A DNA stretch of 64,000 nt from Bacteroidales bacterium (GTDB lineage Bacteria > Bacteroidota > Bacteroidia > Bacteroidales > UBA1402), in assembly GCA_017464285.1 (NCBI GenBank), contig JAFUDT010000004.1, positions 186,001 through 250,000 on the forward strand, written 5' to 3'. Of the stretch, positions 8,378 through 17,007 are shown piece by piece (position 1 is the first letter of the stretch; every line of letters begins with the position of its first letter). Below the pieces are notes generated by a model. It was not told the origin of the DNA, ran no database searches, and saw only the letters and a list, made by a program, of their open reading frames with translations. A program made the translations under genes and the position numbers.

Positions 8378-8408
8378 CAAAGGTACGGAGGTTTTCCCTT
8401 TTTCCAAA
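8378..8408 (-). promoter_or_regulatory. trp operon promoter
   Basis: On the minus strand TTTG (8408-8405) is followed after 19 bases by TACCTTTG (8385-8378). Both boxes match the Bacteroidota primary-sigma consensus exactly, and transcription would begin just before the leader peptide. Confidence 0.85.
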
Positions 8409-8425
8409 TTATTTATGCAAAAAGT

Positions 8426-8456
8426 TTTTCCGAGCCGGATTTTTATCATAGGTTTG
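8426..8456 (+). promoter_or_regulatory. Promoter of the short-chain dehydrogenase gene
   Basis: TAGGTTTG at 8449-8456 matches TAnnTTTG, with a weak TTTT-type -33 element near 8426. It supports translation from 8499 rather than from an upstream in-frame ATG at 8415. Confidence 0.45.
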
Positions 8457-8498
8457 CCGGCCCATTGGTATTGGCCAATGGCCGTGAACAATCTGAGT

Positions 8499-9344
8499 AT
8501 GGAAACAAAGCAGCAGGTAATCCTGCTTACGGGTGCCAGCAGCGGTATCGGCTACAGTACGGCCGAAATGTTGCTCAGGCAGGGGCATATCATCTATGGG
8601 GCGTCACGCCGGGTCGAAAGAATGCAGTCTTTGTCTGCCGCGGGTTTAAGGCCTGTCTGTCTGGATGTGACTGACGAGGCCGGTATCGGGGCTGTTGTGG
8701 ATCGGATCATTGCCGAGCAGGGACGCATCGATGTGCTGATCAATAATGCCGGCTACGGTTTTTTCGGAGCGATAGAGGATGTACCGTTGGAGGAGGCCCG
8801 TCGCCAGCTGGAGGTGAATGTATTCGGCATGGCCGCGCTGATCAGGAAAGTGATGCCCTATATGCGGGCACAAGGCGGAGGGCGCATTATCAATATTGCG
8901 TCCATGGCGGGACGGGTGGTCCTGCCGATGGGAGGATGGTATCATGTTTCCAAATATGCCGTGGAGGCCTTGAGTGACGCCTTGCGCCTGGAATCCGGCC
9001 AGTTCGGCATCAAGGTGGTCCTCATAGAACCCGGCGGCATCAAGACCGACTGGGGACTGATTGCTGCGGACCATCTCTCGCAGACCTCTGTGGGAGGAGC
9101 CTACGAAGAACTCTCCCGGGAAACCGCCTCGGGCATACGCAAGACATATCAGAGCTCCTGGCTGTCAAAACCGGAGGTGATAGCCAGAGCAGTTTCCCGG
9201 GCTGTGAATTCCCGCCGTCCCAGAATCCGTTATACTGTCGGCTTCGGAGCCCGTATATCTGTTCTTCTTCACACACTGTTGCCGGCAAGGCTTTTCGACC
9301 GTCTGGTGAGCCGACTTTATCTGACAGCCGACAGGTGGCTGTGA
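8499..9344 (+). CDS. Short-chain dehydrogenase/reductase (SDR family)
   Basis: This is a classical SDR of about 281 residues. The cofactor motif TGASSGIGYS lies near residue 11, NNAGYGFFGA near 85, the catalytic Ser region is INIASMAGRV and the catalytic Tyr-Lys pair lies in GGWYHVSKYAVEAL. The C-terminal part (PGGIKTDWG and an extended tail) resembles SDRs of the retinol/steroid-dehydrogenase-like group, but the substrate cannot be told from sequence. I chose the start METKQQVILLTG because it sits just before the first beta strand and downstream of a promoter-like box at 8449. It is monocistronic, divergent from the trp operon. Confidence 0.85.
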   Translation: METKQQVILLTGASSGIGYSTAEMLLRQGHIIYGASRRVERMQSLSAAGLRPVCLDVTDEAGIGAVVDRIIAEQGRIDVLINNAGYGFFGAIEDVPLEEARRQLEVNVFGMAALIRKVMPYMRAQGGGRIINIASMAGRVVLPMGGWYHVSKYAVEALSDALRLESGQFGIKVVLIEPGGIKTDWGLIAADHLSQTSVGGAYEELSRETASGIRKTYQSSWLSKPEVIARAVSRAVNSRRPRIRYTVGFGARISVLLHTLLPARLFDRLVSRLYLTADRWL

Positions 9345-9353
9345 AAAAAGTAT

Positions 9354-9361
9354 TACCTTTG
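9354..9361 (+). promoter_or_regulatory. -7 promoter element before purU
   Basis: TACCTTTG matches TAnnTTTG and lies 22 bases before the purU start. No clear -33 box is seen at 19-20 bases upstream. Confidence 0.5.
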
Positions 9362-9383
9362 CGCCTGAGAATAATCAAATACT

Positions 9384-10238
9384 ATGGTCAGAGCCCAATT
9401 ATTGCTTCATTGTCCCGACAAGCCGGGAATCATTGCCCAGGTGACCAATTTCATCACCGTCAACAAGGGCAACATTGTCTACCTTGATCAGTACGTGGAT
9501 CATGTGGAAAATATATTCTTCATGCGGATAGAGTGGGAACTGGACGGTTTTCTGATTCCCAAGGATAAAATAGAGGACTATTTTCAGACGCTCTATGCTC
9601 AGAAATACGACATGTCTTTCCGGATTTACTTTACCGACTACAAACCCCGGATGGCAGTCTTCGTCTCCAAAATGTCGCACTGTCTTTATGATTTGCTCGC
9701 CCGCTATACGGCCGGCGAATGGGAGGTGGAGATTCCGCTCATTGTCAGCAACCATGAGGATCTGCGTCATGTGGCAGAGCGTTTTGACATCCCTTTCCAC
9801 TGTTTCCCCGTTACCCCGGACAACAAGGCCGAGCAGGAAGCCAAGGAGATGACCCTGCTCAAGGAGAAAGGAGTCAATTTCATCGTGCTGGCCCGCTATA
9901 TGCAGGTCATATCCGAAGACATGATCAAGGCTTATCCCAACCGCATCATCAATATCCACCATTCTTTCCTGCCGGCCTTTGTGGGAGCCAGGCCCTATCA
10001 TGCAGCCTATGCCCGCGGGGTGAAGATCATCGGGGCGACCAGCCACTATGTCACCACCGAACTGGATGCCGGTCCCATCATCGAGCAGGATGTCGTGCGG
10101 ATTACCCATAAGGATACGGTGGCTGATCTCATCAGCAAGGGTAAGGATCTTGAGAAGATTGTCCTTTCCCGTGCCGTGCAGAAGCATATCGAGCGCAAGT
10201 GCCTGGTGTACAAAAACCGAACCATTATTTTCAGCTGA
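9384..10238 (+). CDS. purU: Formyltetrahydrofolate deformylase
   Basis: PurU hydrolyses 10-formyltetrahydrofolate to formate and tetrahydrofolate, balancing one-carbon pools. The 284-residue protein has an N-terminal ACT domain (LLHCPDKPGIIAQVTNFI) and a C-terminal formyltransferase-type domain with MAVFVSKMSHCLYDLL, IVLARYMQVIS, the catalytic INIHHSFLPAFVGARPY and the Asp in TTELDAGPIIEQDV. Length and two-domain order are standard. In GlyA/PurN-poor genomes it may supply formate for purine synthesis by PurT, which is inference. Confidence 0.95.
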   Translation: MVRAQLLLHCPDKPGIIAQVTNFITVNKGNIVYLDQYVDHVENIFFMRIEWELDGFLIPKDKIEDYFQTLYAQKYDMSFRIYFTDYKPRMAVFVSKMSHCLYDLLARYTAGEWEVEIPLIVSNHEDLRHVAERFDIPFHCFPVTPDNKAEQEAKEMTLLKEKGVNFIVLARYMQVISEDMIKAYPNRIINIHHSFLPAFVGARPYHAAYARGVKIIGATSHYVTTELDAGPIIEQDVVRITHKDTVADLISKGKDLEKIVLSRAVQKHIERKCLVYKNRTIIFS

Positions 10239-10317
10239 TGTACCAGCGGGGAGCGCTAAATAGTGCTGTATTTGAGTTAAATAGTCAAAAGAGCGCTTAT
10301 ATGTAGGCGGAGTTGGT

Positions 10318-10325
10318 TATTTTTG
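10318..10325 (+). promoter_or_regulatory. -7 promoter element of the large T9SS cargo gene
   Basis: TATTTTTG matches TAnnTTTG and ends 24 bases before the start at 10350. This makes an in-frame start at 10323 unlikely, since it would overlap the box. Confidence 0.5.
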
Positions 10326-10349
10326 GAGGATTTTCTTAACCAAAGTCCT

Positions 10350-13300
10350 ATGAAAAGATTCCTACTCTCCTGTTTTAGTGTGTTGATGCTCGGACTGCTG
10401 ACAGTGCCGGAGTGTCAGGCAATCATTACGGATCCCGATGACTATATCTGGTATGATACCGGTCCTTTGGGTGTAACCTCCAGTTTTACGTTTCCGGCTT
10501 GGATGGAACATGGCGAAAACGTCATCTTCAAGTTGTACATCGGCGGGGACGGCGACAATCCGGAAGAAAACGTGTCCAATGCCCGCGACAACGACATGCT
10601 CGGAAAATTCGCCGCACTGACCGGTGAACGCACGTTGCGTGAAATGCTCGGTCTGAAGCGTGACGACAATTCCTCTCTGGCCAACGGTATCCTGATACCG
10701 GCCGGCGACTCCCTGATACTGAACCTGCCTTTCTGCGACTCTCTCTATGTGGAGAGCTGGCACGAAAGAGGCCTGGCCGTTTTCAACAACCGCCACGACA
10801 CGACTTGGTACATGGGATATTCCTCGAACTATGCAGCCATCATTGGTATCCGGTATTACATGGAGGACAGTATCCGTATTGTCCTGAAAGGATCCGGAAC
10901 AGACTGGATGGTGCCTCAGGGCAGCAACGGATCCAAAAACATGGAGCTGGCCAACAACTATACGCACCGCCAGCGCTCGGCCACGCCTTCTTCCCGAGCT
11001 GCCTATATCAACCGCATCAAGGTGTTCAGTAAAATAGACAGAGGTACGATTCCTCCTTTCGAAGGTATGCATTCGGGCTGGACGGGCCAATACCGTCCCG
11101 GTCCTTCGGGTACGGTCGATTTGGAGAGCCCCATCACAGACAACTGGAGCGGGACGACCTTTGCCAAGTATGCTTCCGATCTCGGCGTAGTCCGTTCAAT
11201 GCTGACAGCCTCGAAAAATATGAATGTGGGCTATGACGATGACCTCAAACGCTTCGGTATGCGTATCACCTCGCTGGGGACCAGTCCGCAGACGACCGAC
11301 TTCACCGACGGAGAACAGCATGCCGGTTACTTCAACATCGCCGCCAATACCGTTAAGTTCCAGGAACTGGTCCTGCAGTTCGATTTCGCCATCCGTCAAG
11401 GTGCCGATTCCTGCGTAGTGGCTGCCCAGGTGGCCGGCGATACGGTATGGACGGTGCTGGGTACCTATGCCAACAGTGCCGATCCCGTCACCCAGATGGC
11501 TTCTGTCTCCTGCCCTTTGCCCGAAGCGTTTGACAACCAGAAAAGCATCAGTATCCGTATTCTCATGGGCGGCGGCGACTATCCCGAGGGCGGTGAGCTG
11601 GTACTTTCCAACCTGAAGCTCAATGGCTGGGACGATTATCGCGCCACTTCGGAGAATGCCAAGAAAATTGCCTATCTGACCACGGCTGTCGACCGCCTGC
11701 ATATCCTCGCCCGTTCCAATACGGAGGATGCGTCGGATATGATTCTGCGTCACTGGCTGGAGAATCCCGACTACAAAATCACGGTTTTCCATAAAGAACT
11801 ATGGGAAGGTCTGGATACCGAGGCCAAGGTCGAGGATGCCTTCAAGGATTATGACCTGGTCGTGCTGAGCCGCTATCTCAGTGCAGATGAACCGGTGGTC
11901 AGAAACCTGAAGACGCTGGTGGGCAAGAAACCTTTCCTGAACTTCAATGCCGAGGCCTACAAGAACTGGAATACTTCGCTTTCCGTGGCAAATACCGGCC
12001 CAGAGAGTCTGTTCACCGGCAATAATTACTTCTATCACCCGGTATTCGCCGGTCTGGGACTGGTCAACGAGGGCGACAGGCTCACCCTGCCGGCTCTTTC
12101 CGATACCTTGCCTGCATTTGAGGGGGTGACCTACCAGTCGGCTCCTGAGGGTTATCTGCTGGGCGTCGGGGAAGCTTCCGCACCGCTCACGATCCTTGAG
12201 CAGAATGCCGACAAGACGGCCAAATACATGCTCATTGCCCTTTCCAAGACAGGCTATCCGGCCCTTAACGACATGGGCTATACGCTCATCGACAATGTGA
12301 TGACCTACCTGCTCAGCCCCGATCTGTTTGTGGCTCCCAACTTCAACATGGTGCCCACAGGGGCTATTGTCGCCAATACATCGGAGTTGCGTGCCGCCCT
12401 GTCGTATGACTATGCTTCCCTGAACCTGTCCGAAATTCTTATCCAGATGAAGCCGAGCTCGGATGCCGGCGGGGCTTATCGTCTGCTGAGCGACGGACTG
12501 CACATCGGCGGCGGCAAGTTTGTTCTCAGGCCTTATGAGCCGGGTACGACCGTCCAACTGGCCGGTGACATACGTTCTGAGAACGATCTTCGACTGGAAT
12601 CGATGACCTTCCGCAGCCTTCTTCTGACGGCTGCCGAGGCTGACAAGCCTTTCATGTCGCTCAAATCGCGTGACATTGTCAGCACCGGGGTCTATTTCGA
12701 CAATTGTGACATTGAGAATGTCGGCTGTCTTTTCCAGGTTGCCGGTTCGGACAGTGTCGTGGTCGGCGAATTCAGTGTGCGCGATAGCCGGCTCAGCCAG
12801 GTCGGACAAAGCGGCCGCTCTTTCATTTCCTTGGATAACAGTGATATCTGGATGGACAAGTTGGTATTCGAAGAAAACTTCGTCCGCGACTGTCAGGTCG
12901 GATGTCTGATCGACTGGCTGAGCCCCGCATATCATTCGCTGACGGAATACACCGACAGTAAGACTGTCATCAGCCTGAATCACAACAGCTTTGTCAACAG
13001 CCGGCCCGCCTCGGGCGATATCCTGCGCTTTGCTGCTGCCGGAGAGCAGGATGCACTGCTGCTGAGTGTGAAGAACAATGTATTTTACCAGGTCTTCGGT
13101 CAGGGAAAAATAGAACTTGTCTCTACGCTGGCCATGGCAGAGGCGCAGAATACGCTGCAGTTGAACAACAACCTGCTCGTAGGGGCTCAGACCCAGGTCG
13201 AGACGACAACGCCCGGTCAGTGGAATCTCGTGCAGGGAGCCGCCCTTACGCCGGAATCACTCGGTATTGCCGATGTTTTCGAGGACAACACCATGACTTC

Positions 13301-14744
13301 CGTTTCCAAGATCTCTCCGTTGTTCTATTCGGGCGAGGGACGTACTTACCTTGGCACCCAGGCTATGTATTCCCAGCGTAAAGAGTCGCTGGTGCTGCCT
13401 GTGCATAATGTGGACGAGTTGCGTACGGCATTGCAGATTTCCATTGCCGGCGATGTGATTGAACTATACGACAATCCGGAGGGCACTTATCTGCTCGGAC
13501 AGGGCGGTTTCGACTATCCTAAGACGGGAGGTACGCTCATCGTCCGGGCTGCTGAAGAGCAGCATCCGGTTCTTTTCGGATCCATTACTCCGATGAATTC
13601 CTGCCGTCTGGATACTTTGCTGCTGGAGAATCTCACATGGAAGGGATCGACCGAATTTGCCGATTATGACAAGGATGTCAATTCACCTTTGTACTTCCAG
13701 AACGTAGCCGATACCATCGGATTGCTGCACATCTCGCACTGCACGTTCCAGGATCTGGACAACCAGATGATTGTCCGTGCCAACAACTGCAAGGGCCTGT
13801 TCATCGGCGAGATCCGCCTGGACAACAGCACCTTTGACAACATGGGCGGTAGCCGTCAGGACGGCGTGGTCGGTGCCCACTTCTTCCAGTTCAGCAACAA
13901 GAACGACTACACCATCAGCCGCTTCATCTTTGTCCATAACATCGTCTCCCAGTTCCACGGCAGTCAGATGTTCAACATCCCGCGCAGTGGTCAGGCCGGA
14001 GATTCGGTTGTCGTCATAGACATCAGCCACAACCTCTTCTATCACGTGGGCGGGAATGCCAAGGACAGCAACCGCAACTTCTTGGAATTCAACTCATCTC
14101 CCCAGGGTTGCGATGTGACGGTTTCCATCTGCAACAACATCTTCTACAAGCGCTGGAGCGAAATCAACAAACCAGTGTGCCAGTTGGCCCTCTATGATAC
14201 GACCGGGGTCAAGTCGTCGAAGATTGATGTCCTGAATAATTTCTATGAGGGTGAGTACTATCCGGAGTATCCTTCCGGAGCCAACCCCATGTCGCCCAGT
14301 GTCGAAGAGGATGCGCTCGAACACAACTTGACCCAGTCTTCCGGTAATGTCGTCATCAACCGCGGCGAGGCCCTTAACTGGGAATCCATCGAGTTGGAAG
14401 ACGATGTGTTTGAAGACGAGAGTGTCTTGCTCATCAGCCAGGAATCGCCGCTGTTCACGGCAGGTGTCGGCGGTACCTACATCGGGCCGCGTTACTGCTA
14501 TCGTCTGGCCGACGCCCTCAAGGGCATTATCTCTGAGCCGGCCGCATTGTCGTGCTGGACAGAGCAGGGAAGCCTGATGGTCGATGTGCCTCAGGATGGA
14601 GCCATGCTGCGGGTCTATGACGCGATGGGCAGAACCTGCCTGAGCAGACCCGTAACGGCCGGCCGTCACCAGATAACCGGCCTGGGAAGCGGGCTCTATC
14701 TGGTCCGTCTGGGTGATAAGTCTGCCAAGGTGATGATGAGGTAG
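10350..14744 (+). CDS. Large secreted T9SS cargo protein with type-A C-terminal sorting domain
   Basis: The protein has about 1,464 residues. It starts with a Sec signal peptide (MKRFLLSCFSVLMLGLLTVPECQA). A beta-sandwich-like first third is followed by two similar parts, each with right-handed beta-helix-like strands (for example KTVISLNHNSFVN and VVVIDISHNLFYHVG) and ending with SPLFY/SPLFT-type segments. Such parts recall DUF4957/DUF5123 or pectate-lyase-like surface proteins of Bacteroidota. The last 65 residues are a type-A T9SS sorting domain: MLRVYDAMGRTC, HQITGLGSGLYLVRLGD and terminal KVMMR. It should be exported by the T9SS, whose PorU and PorV are encoded at the other end of this window. 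The ligand or substrate is unknown. It is monocistronic with a hairpin after the stop. Confidence 0.85.
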   Translation: MKRFLLSCFSVLMLGLLTVPECQAIITDPDDYIWYDTGPLGVTSSFTFPAWMEHGENVIFKLYIGGDGDNPEENVSNARDNDMLGKFAALTGERTLREMLGLKRDDNSSLANGILIPAGDSLILNLPFCDSLYVESWHERGLAVFNNRHDTTWYMGYSSNYAAIIGIRYYMEDSIRIVLKGSGTDWMVPQGSNGSKNMELANNYTHRQRSATPSSRAAYINRIKVFSKIDRGTIPPFEGMHSGWTGQYRPGPSGTVDLESPITDNWSGTTFAKYASDLGVVRSMLTASKNMNVGYDDDLKRFGMRITSLGTSPQTTDFTDGEQHAGYFNIAANTVKFQELVLQFDFAIRQGADSCVVAAQVAGDTVWTVLGTYANSADPVTQMASVSCPLPEAFDNQKSISIRILMGGGDYPEGGELVLSNLKLNGWDDYRATSENAKKIAYLTTAVDRLHILARSNTEDASDMILRHWLENPDYKITVFHKELWEGLDTEAKVEDAFKDYDLVVLSRYLSADEPVVRNLKTLVGKKPFLNFNAEAYKNWNTSLSVANTGPESLFTGNNYFYHPVFAGLGLVNEGDRLTLPALSDTLPAFEGVTYQSAPEGYLLGVGEASAPLTILEQNADKTAKYMLIALSKTGYPALNDMGYTLIDNVMTYLLSPDLFVAPNFNMVPTGAIVANTSELRAALSYDYASLNLSEILIQMKPSSDAGGAYRLLSDGLHIGGGKFVLRPYEPGTTVQLAGDIRSENDLRLESMTFRSLLLTAAEADKPFMSLKSRDIVSTGVYFDNCDIENVGCLFQVAGSDSVVVGEFSVRDSRLSQVGQSGRSFISLDNSDIWMDKLVFEENFVRDCQVGCLIDWLSPAYHSLTEYTDSKTVISLNHNSFVNSRPASGDILRFAAAGEQDALLLSVKNNVFYQVFGQGKIELVSTLAMAEAQNTLQLNNNLLVGAQTQVETTTPGQWNLVQGAALTPESLGIADVFEDNTMTSVSKISPLFYSGEGRTYLGTQAMYSQRKESLVLPVHNVDELRTALQISIAGDVIELYDNPEGTYLLGQGGFDYPKTGGTLIVRAAEEQHPVLFGSITPMNSCRLDTLLLENLTWKGSTEFADYDKDVNSPLYFQNVADTIGLLHISHCTFQDLDNQMIVRANNCKGLFIGEIRLDNSTFDNMGGSRQDGVVGAHFFQFSNKNDYTISRFIFVHNIVSQFHGSQMFNIPRSGQAGDSVVVIDISHNLFYHVGGNAKDSNRNFLEFNSSPQGCDVTVSICNNIFYKRWSEINKPVCQLALYDTTGVKSSKIDVLNNFYEGEYYPEYPSGANPMSPSVEEDALEHNLTQSSGNVVINRGEALNWESIELEDDVFEDESVLLISQESPLFTAGVGGTYIGPRYCYRLADALKGIISEPAALSCWTEQGSLMVDVPQDGAMLRVYDAMGRTCLSRPVTAGRHQITGLGSGLYLVRLGDKSAKVMMR

Positions 14745-14770
14745 AGAGCCAATCTGCCGTTTAATGTCAG

Positions 14771-14811
14771 GTGACGCGATGTTTGGGCTGATAAGCCGGG
14801 CATCGCGTCAC
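14771..14811 (+). terminator. Hairpin after the T9SS cargo gene
   Basis: GTGACGCGATG (14771-14781) is perfectly complementary to CATCGCGTCAC (14801-14811), with an inner GGCT/AGCC stem. It lies 27 bases after the stop. The following bases are only mildly T-rich, so termination is inferred. Confidence 0.55.
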
Positions 14812-14882
14812 TTGCATTTGTTGTCGATGATATAGATTTTAAACCGACGGAGAGTAATTCTTCATTATTTCCGGAAATAAAC

Positions 14883-15094
14883 TATATTTGTGCTCAAGAA
14901 TCAGGGAATACCTGTTTCGAAATAAAAGACATAACTATAGCATTTGCTATTTATTCGGATGCCTGAAACCTAGGAAATTTCATGAAGCCGCCGAATAAGT
15001 CGGTAAATGCCTGCGCTTGGCGTGGGTGTGACTTATTCAGGCAAGGGCTTTCCTAGGGCCTCAGGTATGGATTGGAAACATCTATGCCTTTTTT
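14883..15094 (+). ncRNA. Candidate structured RNA or 5' leader with intrinsic terminator
   Basis: This 400-base gene-free stretch contains a -7 box TATATTTG (14883-14890) and then nested complementary arms: GCCTGA (14961-14966) with TCAGGT (15061-15066), CCTAGGAAA (14969-14977) with TTTCCTAGG (15049-15057), and GAATAAGTC (14993-15001) with GACTTATTC (15030-15038). A last hairpin, GGTATGGAT with ATCTATGCC, is followed at once by TTTTTT (15089-15094). The terminator stem overlaps the outermost arm by three bases. It could be an independent RNA of about 200 bases or a regulatory leader of the methylase gene starting at 15147. I cannot assign a family. Confidence 0.5.
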
Positions 15095-15146
15095 GTGCCC
15101 GAGGATCCCTAAAGGATAAGTCGCAATCGCGTAACGAATGCGCAGG

Positions 15147-15395
15147 ATGGACACCCAGATCAAGTCCAAGGAGAGGGTGTCGGCTCACGGCGAGGTGTTC
15201 ACCAACCCTCGCGAGGTGAACGCGATGCTCGACCTTGTTAAGCCGGAAACGGAACGGCTCGATTCCTGTTTCCTGGAACCGGCTTGCGGTGACGGCAACT
15301 TCCTCATTGAGATTCTCCGCCGCAAACTCGCTGTCTGTGAGGCACGAGTCAAAACCAAGCAATACATATCGGTTTCTTTACTCGGTTCAATCTGA
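15147..15395 (+). pseudogene. 5' fragment of an N6-adenine DNA methylase gene
   Basis: The frame starts MDTQIKSKERVSAHGEV and continues VFTNPREVNAMLDLV and FLEPACGDGNFLIEILRRKL, the N-terminal region and AdoMet-binding motif I (EPACGDGNF) of Eco57I/N-6 DNA methylase-type enzymes. After about 70 residues similarity appears to fade and a stop ends the frame at 82 residues. The usual catalytic NPPY motif is missing. It is therefore a 5' remnant. Its cut end lies about 40 bases from the end of the NERD gene, which marks the left edge of the accessory island. Confidence 0.7.
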
Positions 15396-15854
15396 GCGGC
15401 CTGAATAGCATCGCAATTGGCGTTGACTTGGGACTATGTAAGGCGCTTTTCCTCAAACTGGTTTATGACCTTCCGGATCTAGCTCCAGTACACTACACAA
15501 GCTTCCTCTACTTTCACCTTGAGATCTGCCCTTCCAGAGAATGTAACTATCGGCATAATGGGAAGAGGCTCGTAATCCTTCAATACTCGCCTCAACGCAC
15601 GGACATGCCTAGCATTCTGTAGGATAGGATTGTAGAGTTGGTATTTGTTGCCGTAGATGTTCTGCGTCCAGTACTCACTGTTCTCCCCACCGTAAATCCA
15701 GCCATTGTAATTCTTGGTTTCTATGACAAAGATGCCATAGACAGATACCACCAGATGGTCAATCTGAGAACTCCCTTTAGGTGTCGGAATTATAATATAC
15801 CCTTAAAGTCAGACCATTTTGCCGAAGTAAAACTTTGTAATACTTTTGTGGAAT

Positions 15855-16162
15855 ATGGAGACAAGAAAGAAACGCGAGCGTCACAGTCAGCCTTCAAGGC
15901 GAAGGTGGCAGTTGAGGCAATCAAGGAGAAAAAAACGCTGCAGGAACTGGCATCGAGATTCGAGGTGAGTGCCGTTACCATCAGCAAGTGGAAGGCCGAG
16001 TTCCTCTCCAACAGCGCTCTGGCTTTCAGCGGAGATGCTGATGCAGCCAAGAAAGAAGCCGAGCACGAGCGTGAGGTAAAAGACCTGAGAGCCAAGATAG
16101 GCGAGCTTACGATGGAACGTGATTTTTTCGTAAGTGCCTGCAAGAAAGCCGGTCTAAAGTAG
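15855..16162 (+). pseudogene. IS3-family OrfA (helix-turn-helix), frameshifted
   Basis: A start at 15855 gives METRKKRERHS, the usual beginning of this OrfA type, but the frame is lost after about 11 codons. The next frame continues SAFKAKVAVEAIKEKKT, then the HTH LQELASRFEVSAVTISKW and a leucine-zipper-like tail ending ACKKAGLK. A one-base indel near 15882-15889 explains this. Programmed frameshifting in IS3 elements normally occurs near the end of orfA, not here, so this is probably decay. Confidence 0.65.
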
Positions 16163-16164
16163 AT

Positions 16165-17007
16165 TTGAGACAGCTTGTGGACAAAGGGCATGAAGGGCTG
16201 AGCGTGAGAAGACAATGCAAGTTGCTTGAGATAAACCGCAGTGAGTTGTATTACCAGCCTGTGGGTGAATCAGGGGAGAACCTTGAGATAATGAGACATA
16301 TGGATGAGCATCATCTTGAGCACCCTTCAGCAGGGGTTCTTGGCATGCAGGATATGCTGCGGTATGAAGGCATACACGCCAACCATAAACGCATCAGGAG
16401 ACTGATGAGACTCATGGGATTGGAGGCATTGTATCCCAAGCGTTGCTTGAGCCGCTGTAACTACGCAGAGTACATCTATCCGTACCTTCTGTGTGACCGT
16501 AAGGTGTATGCACCTAATGACGTATGGTCTGTCGATATAACGTACAACCCTATGAACAAGGGCTTCATGTATCTGACGGCCATTATAGATGTCGCTACGC
16601 GTTTCATAGTAGGCTGGGCTGTTTCCAACACTCTCGAAGCACGTGTATGCATATAGGTGCTGGATGAAGCTATAGCCCGCTATGGCAGGCCGGGTATAAT
16701 TAACTCAGATCAGGGATCTCAGTTTACGTGTCCCAGGTGGGTGGACAGACTCAAGGCGGAAGGTATACAGATAAGCATGGACGGTAAAGTACGTGCCAAG
16801 GATAATATCTGGATAGAGCGCTTCTGGAACACCATCAAGCGTGAGCATATATACTTTAACCCGGCAGATGACGGTTTGGAACTGTACAGAGGCATCAAGT
16901 CATACATCTACTATTACAACTTTTAGCGAGCCCATCAGGGTATAGGAAGAGTAAGACCGTGTGAGCTGTATATACAGGATGTGACAAACAGCAAGGCTTC
17001 GGCATAG
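16165..17007 (+). pseudogene. IS3-family OrfB transposase with two premature TAG stops
   Basis: The frame encodes an IS3/IS150-type DDE transposase: the N-terminal part MRQLVDKGHEGLSVRRQCKL, HTH_21-like LGMQDMLRYEGIHANHKRI and the catalytic region with DVWSVDITY (first Asp), NSDQGSQFT (second Asp) and NIWIERFWNTIKRE (Glu). TAG codons at 16654-16656 and 16924-16926 interrupt an otherwise continuous frame that ends at 17007. Each can arise by one base change from CAG or GAG. The element should be unable to move by itself. Confidence 0.75.

Noticed and set aside
14821..15094. Assignment of the structured region to 6S RNA because of its ~200-base length
   Set aside because: I see nested stems but not the defining large central bubble flanked by conserved stems, so I leave the family open.
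15434..17007. Possible reassignment of TAG to an amino acid, because three TAG codons interrupt continuous frames
   Set aside because: TAG ends intact genes elsewhere in the window (for example at 56799 and 14744), and the affected genes carry other lesions such as an insertion and a frameshift.
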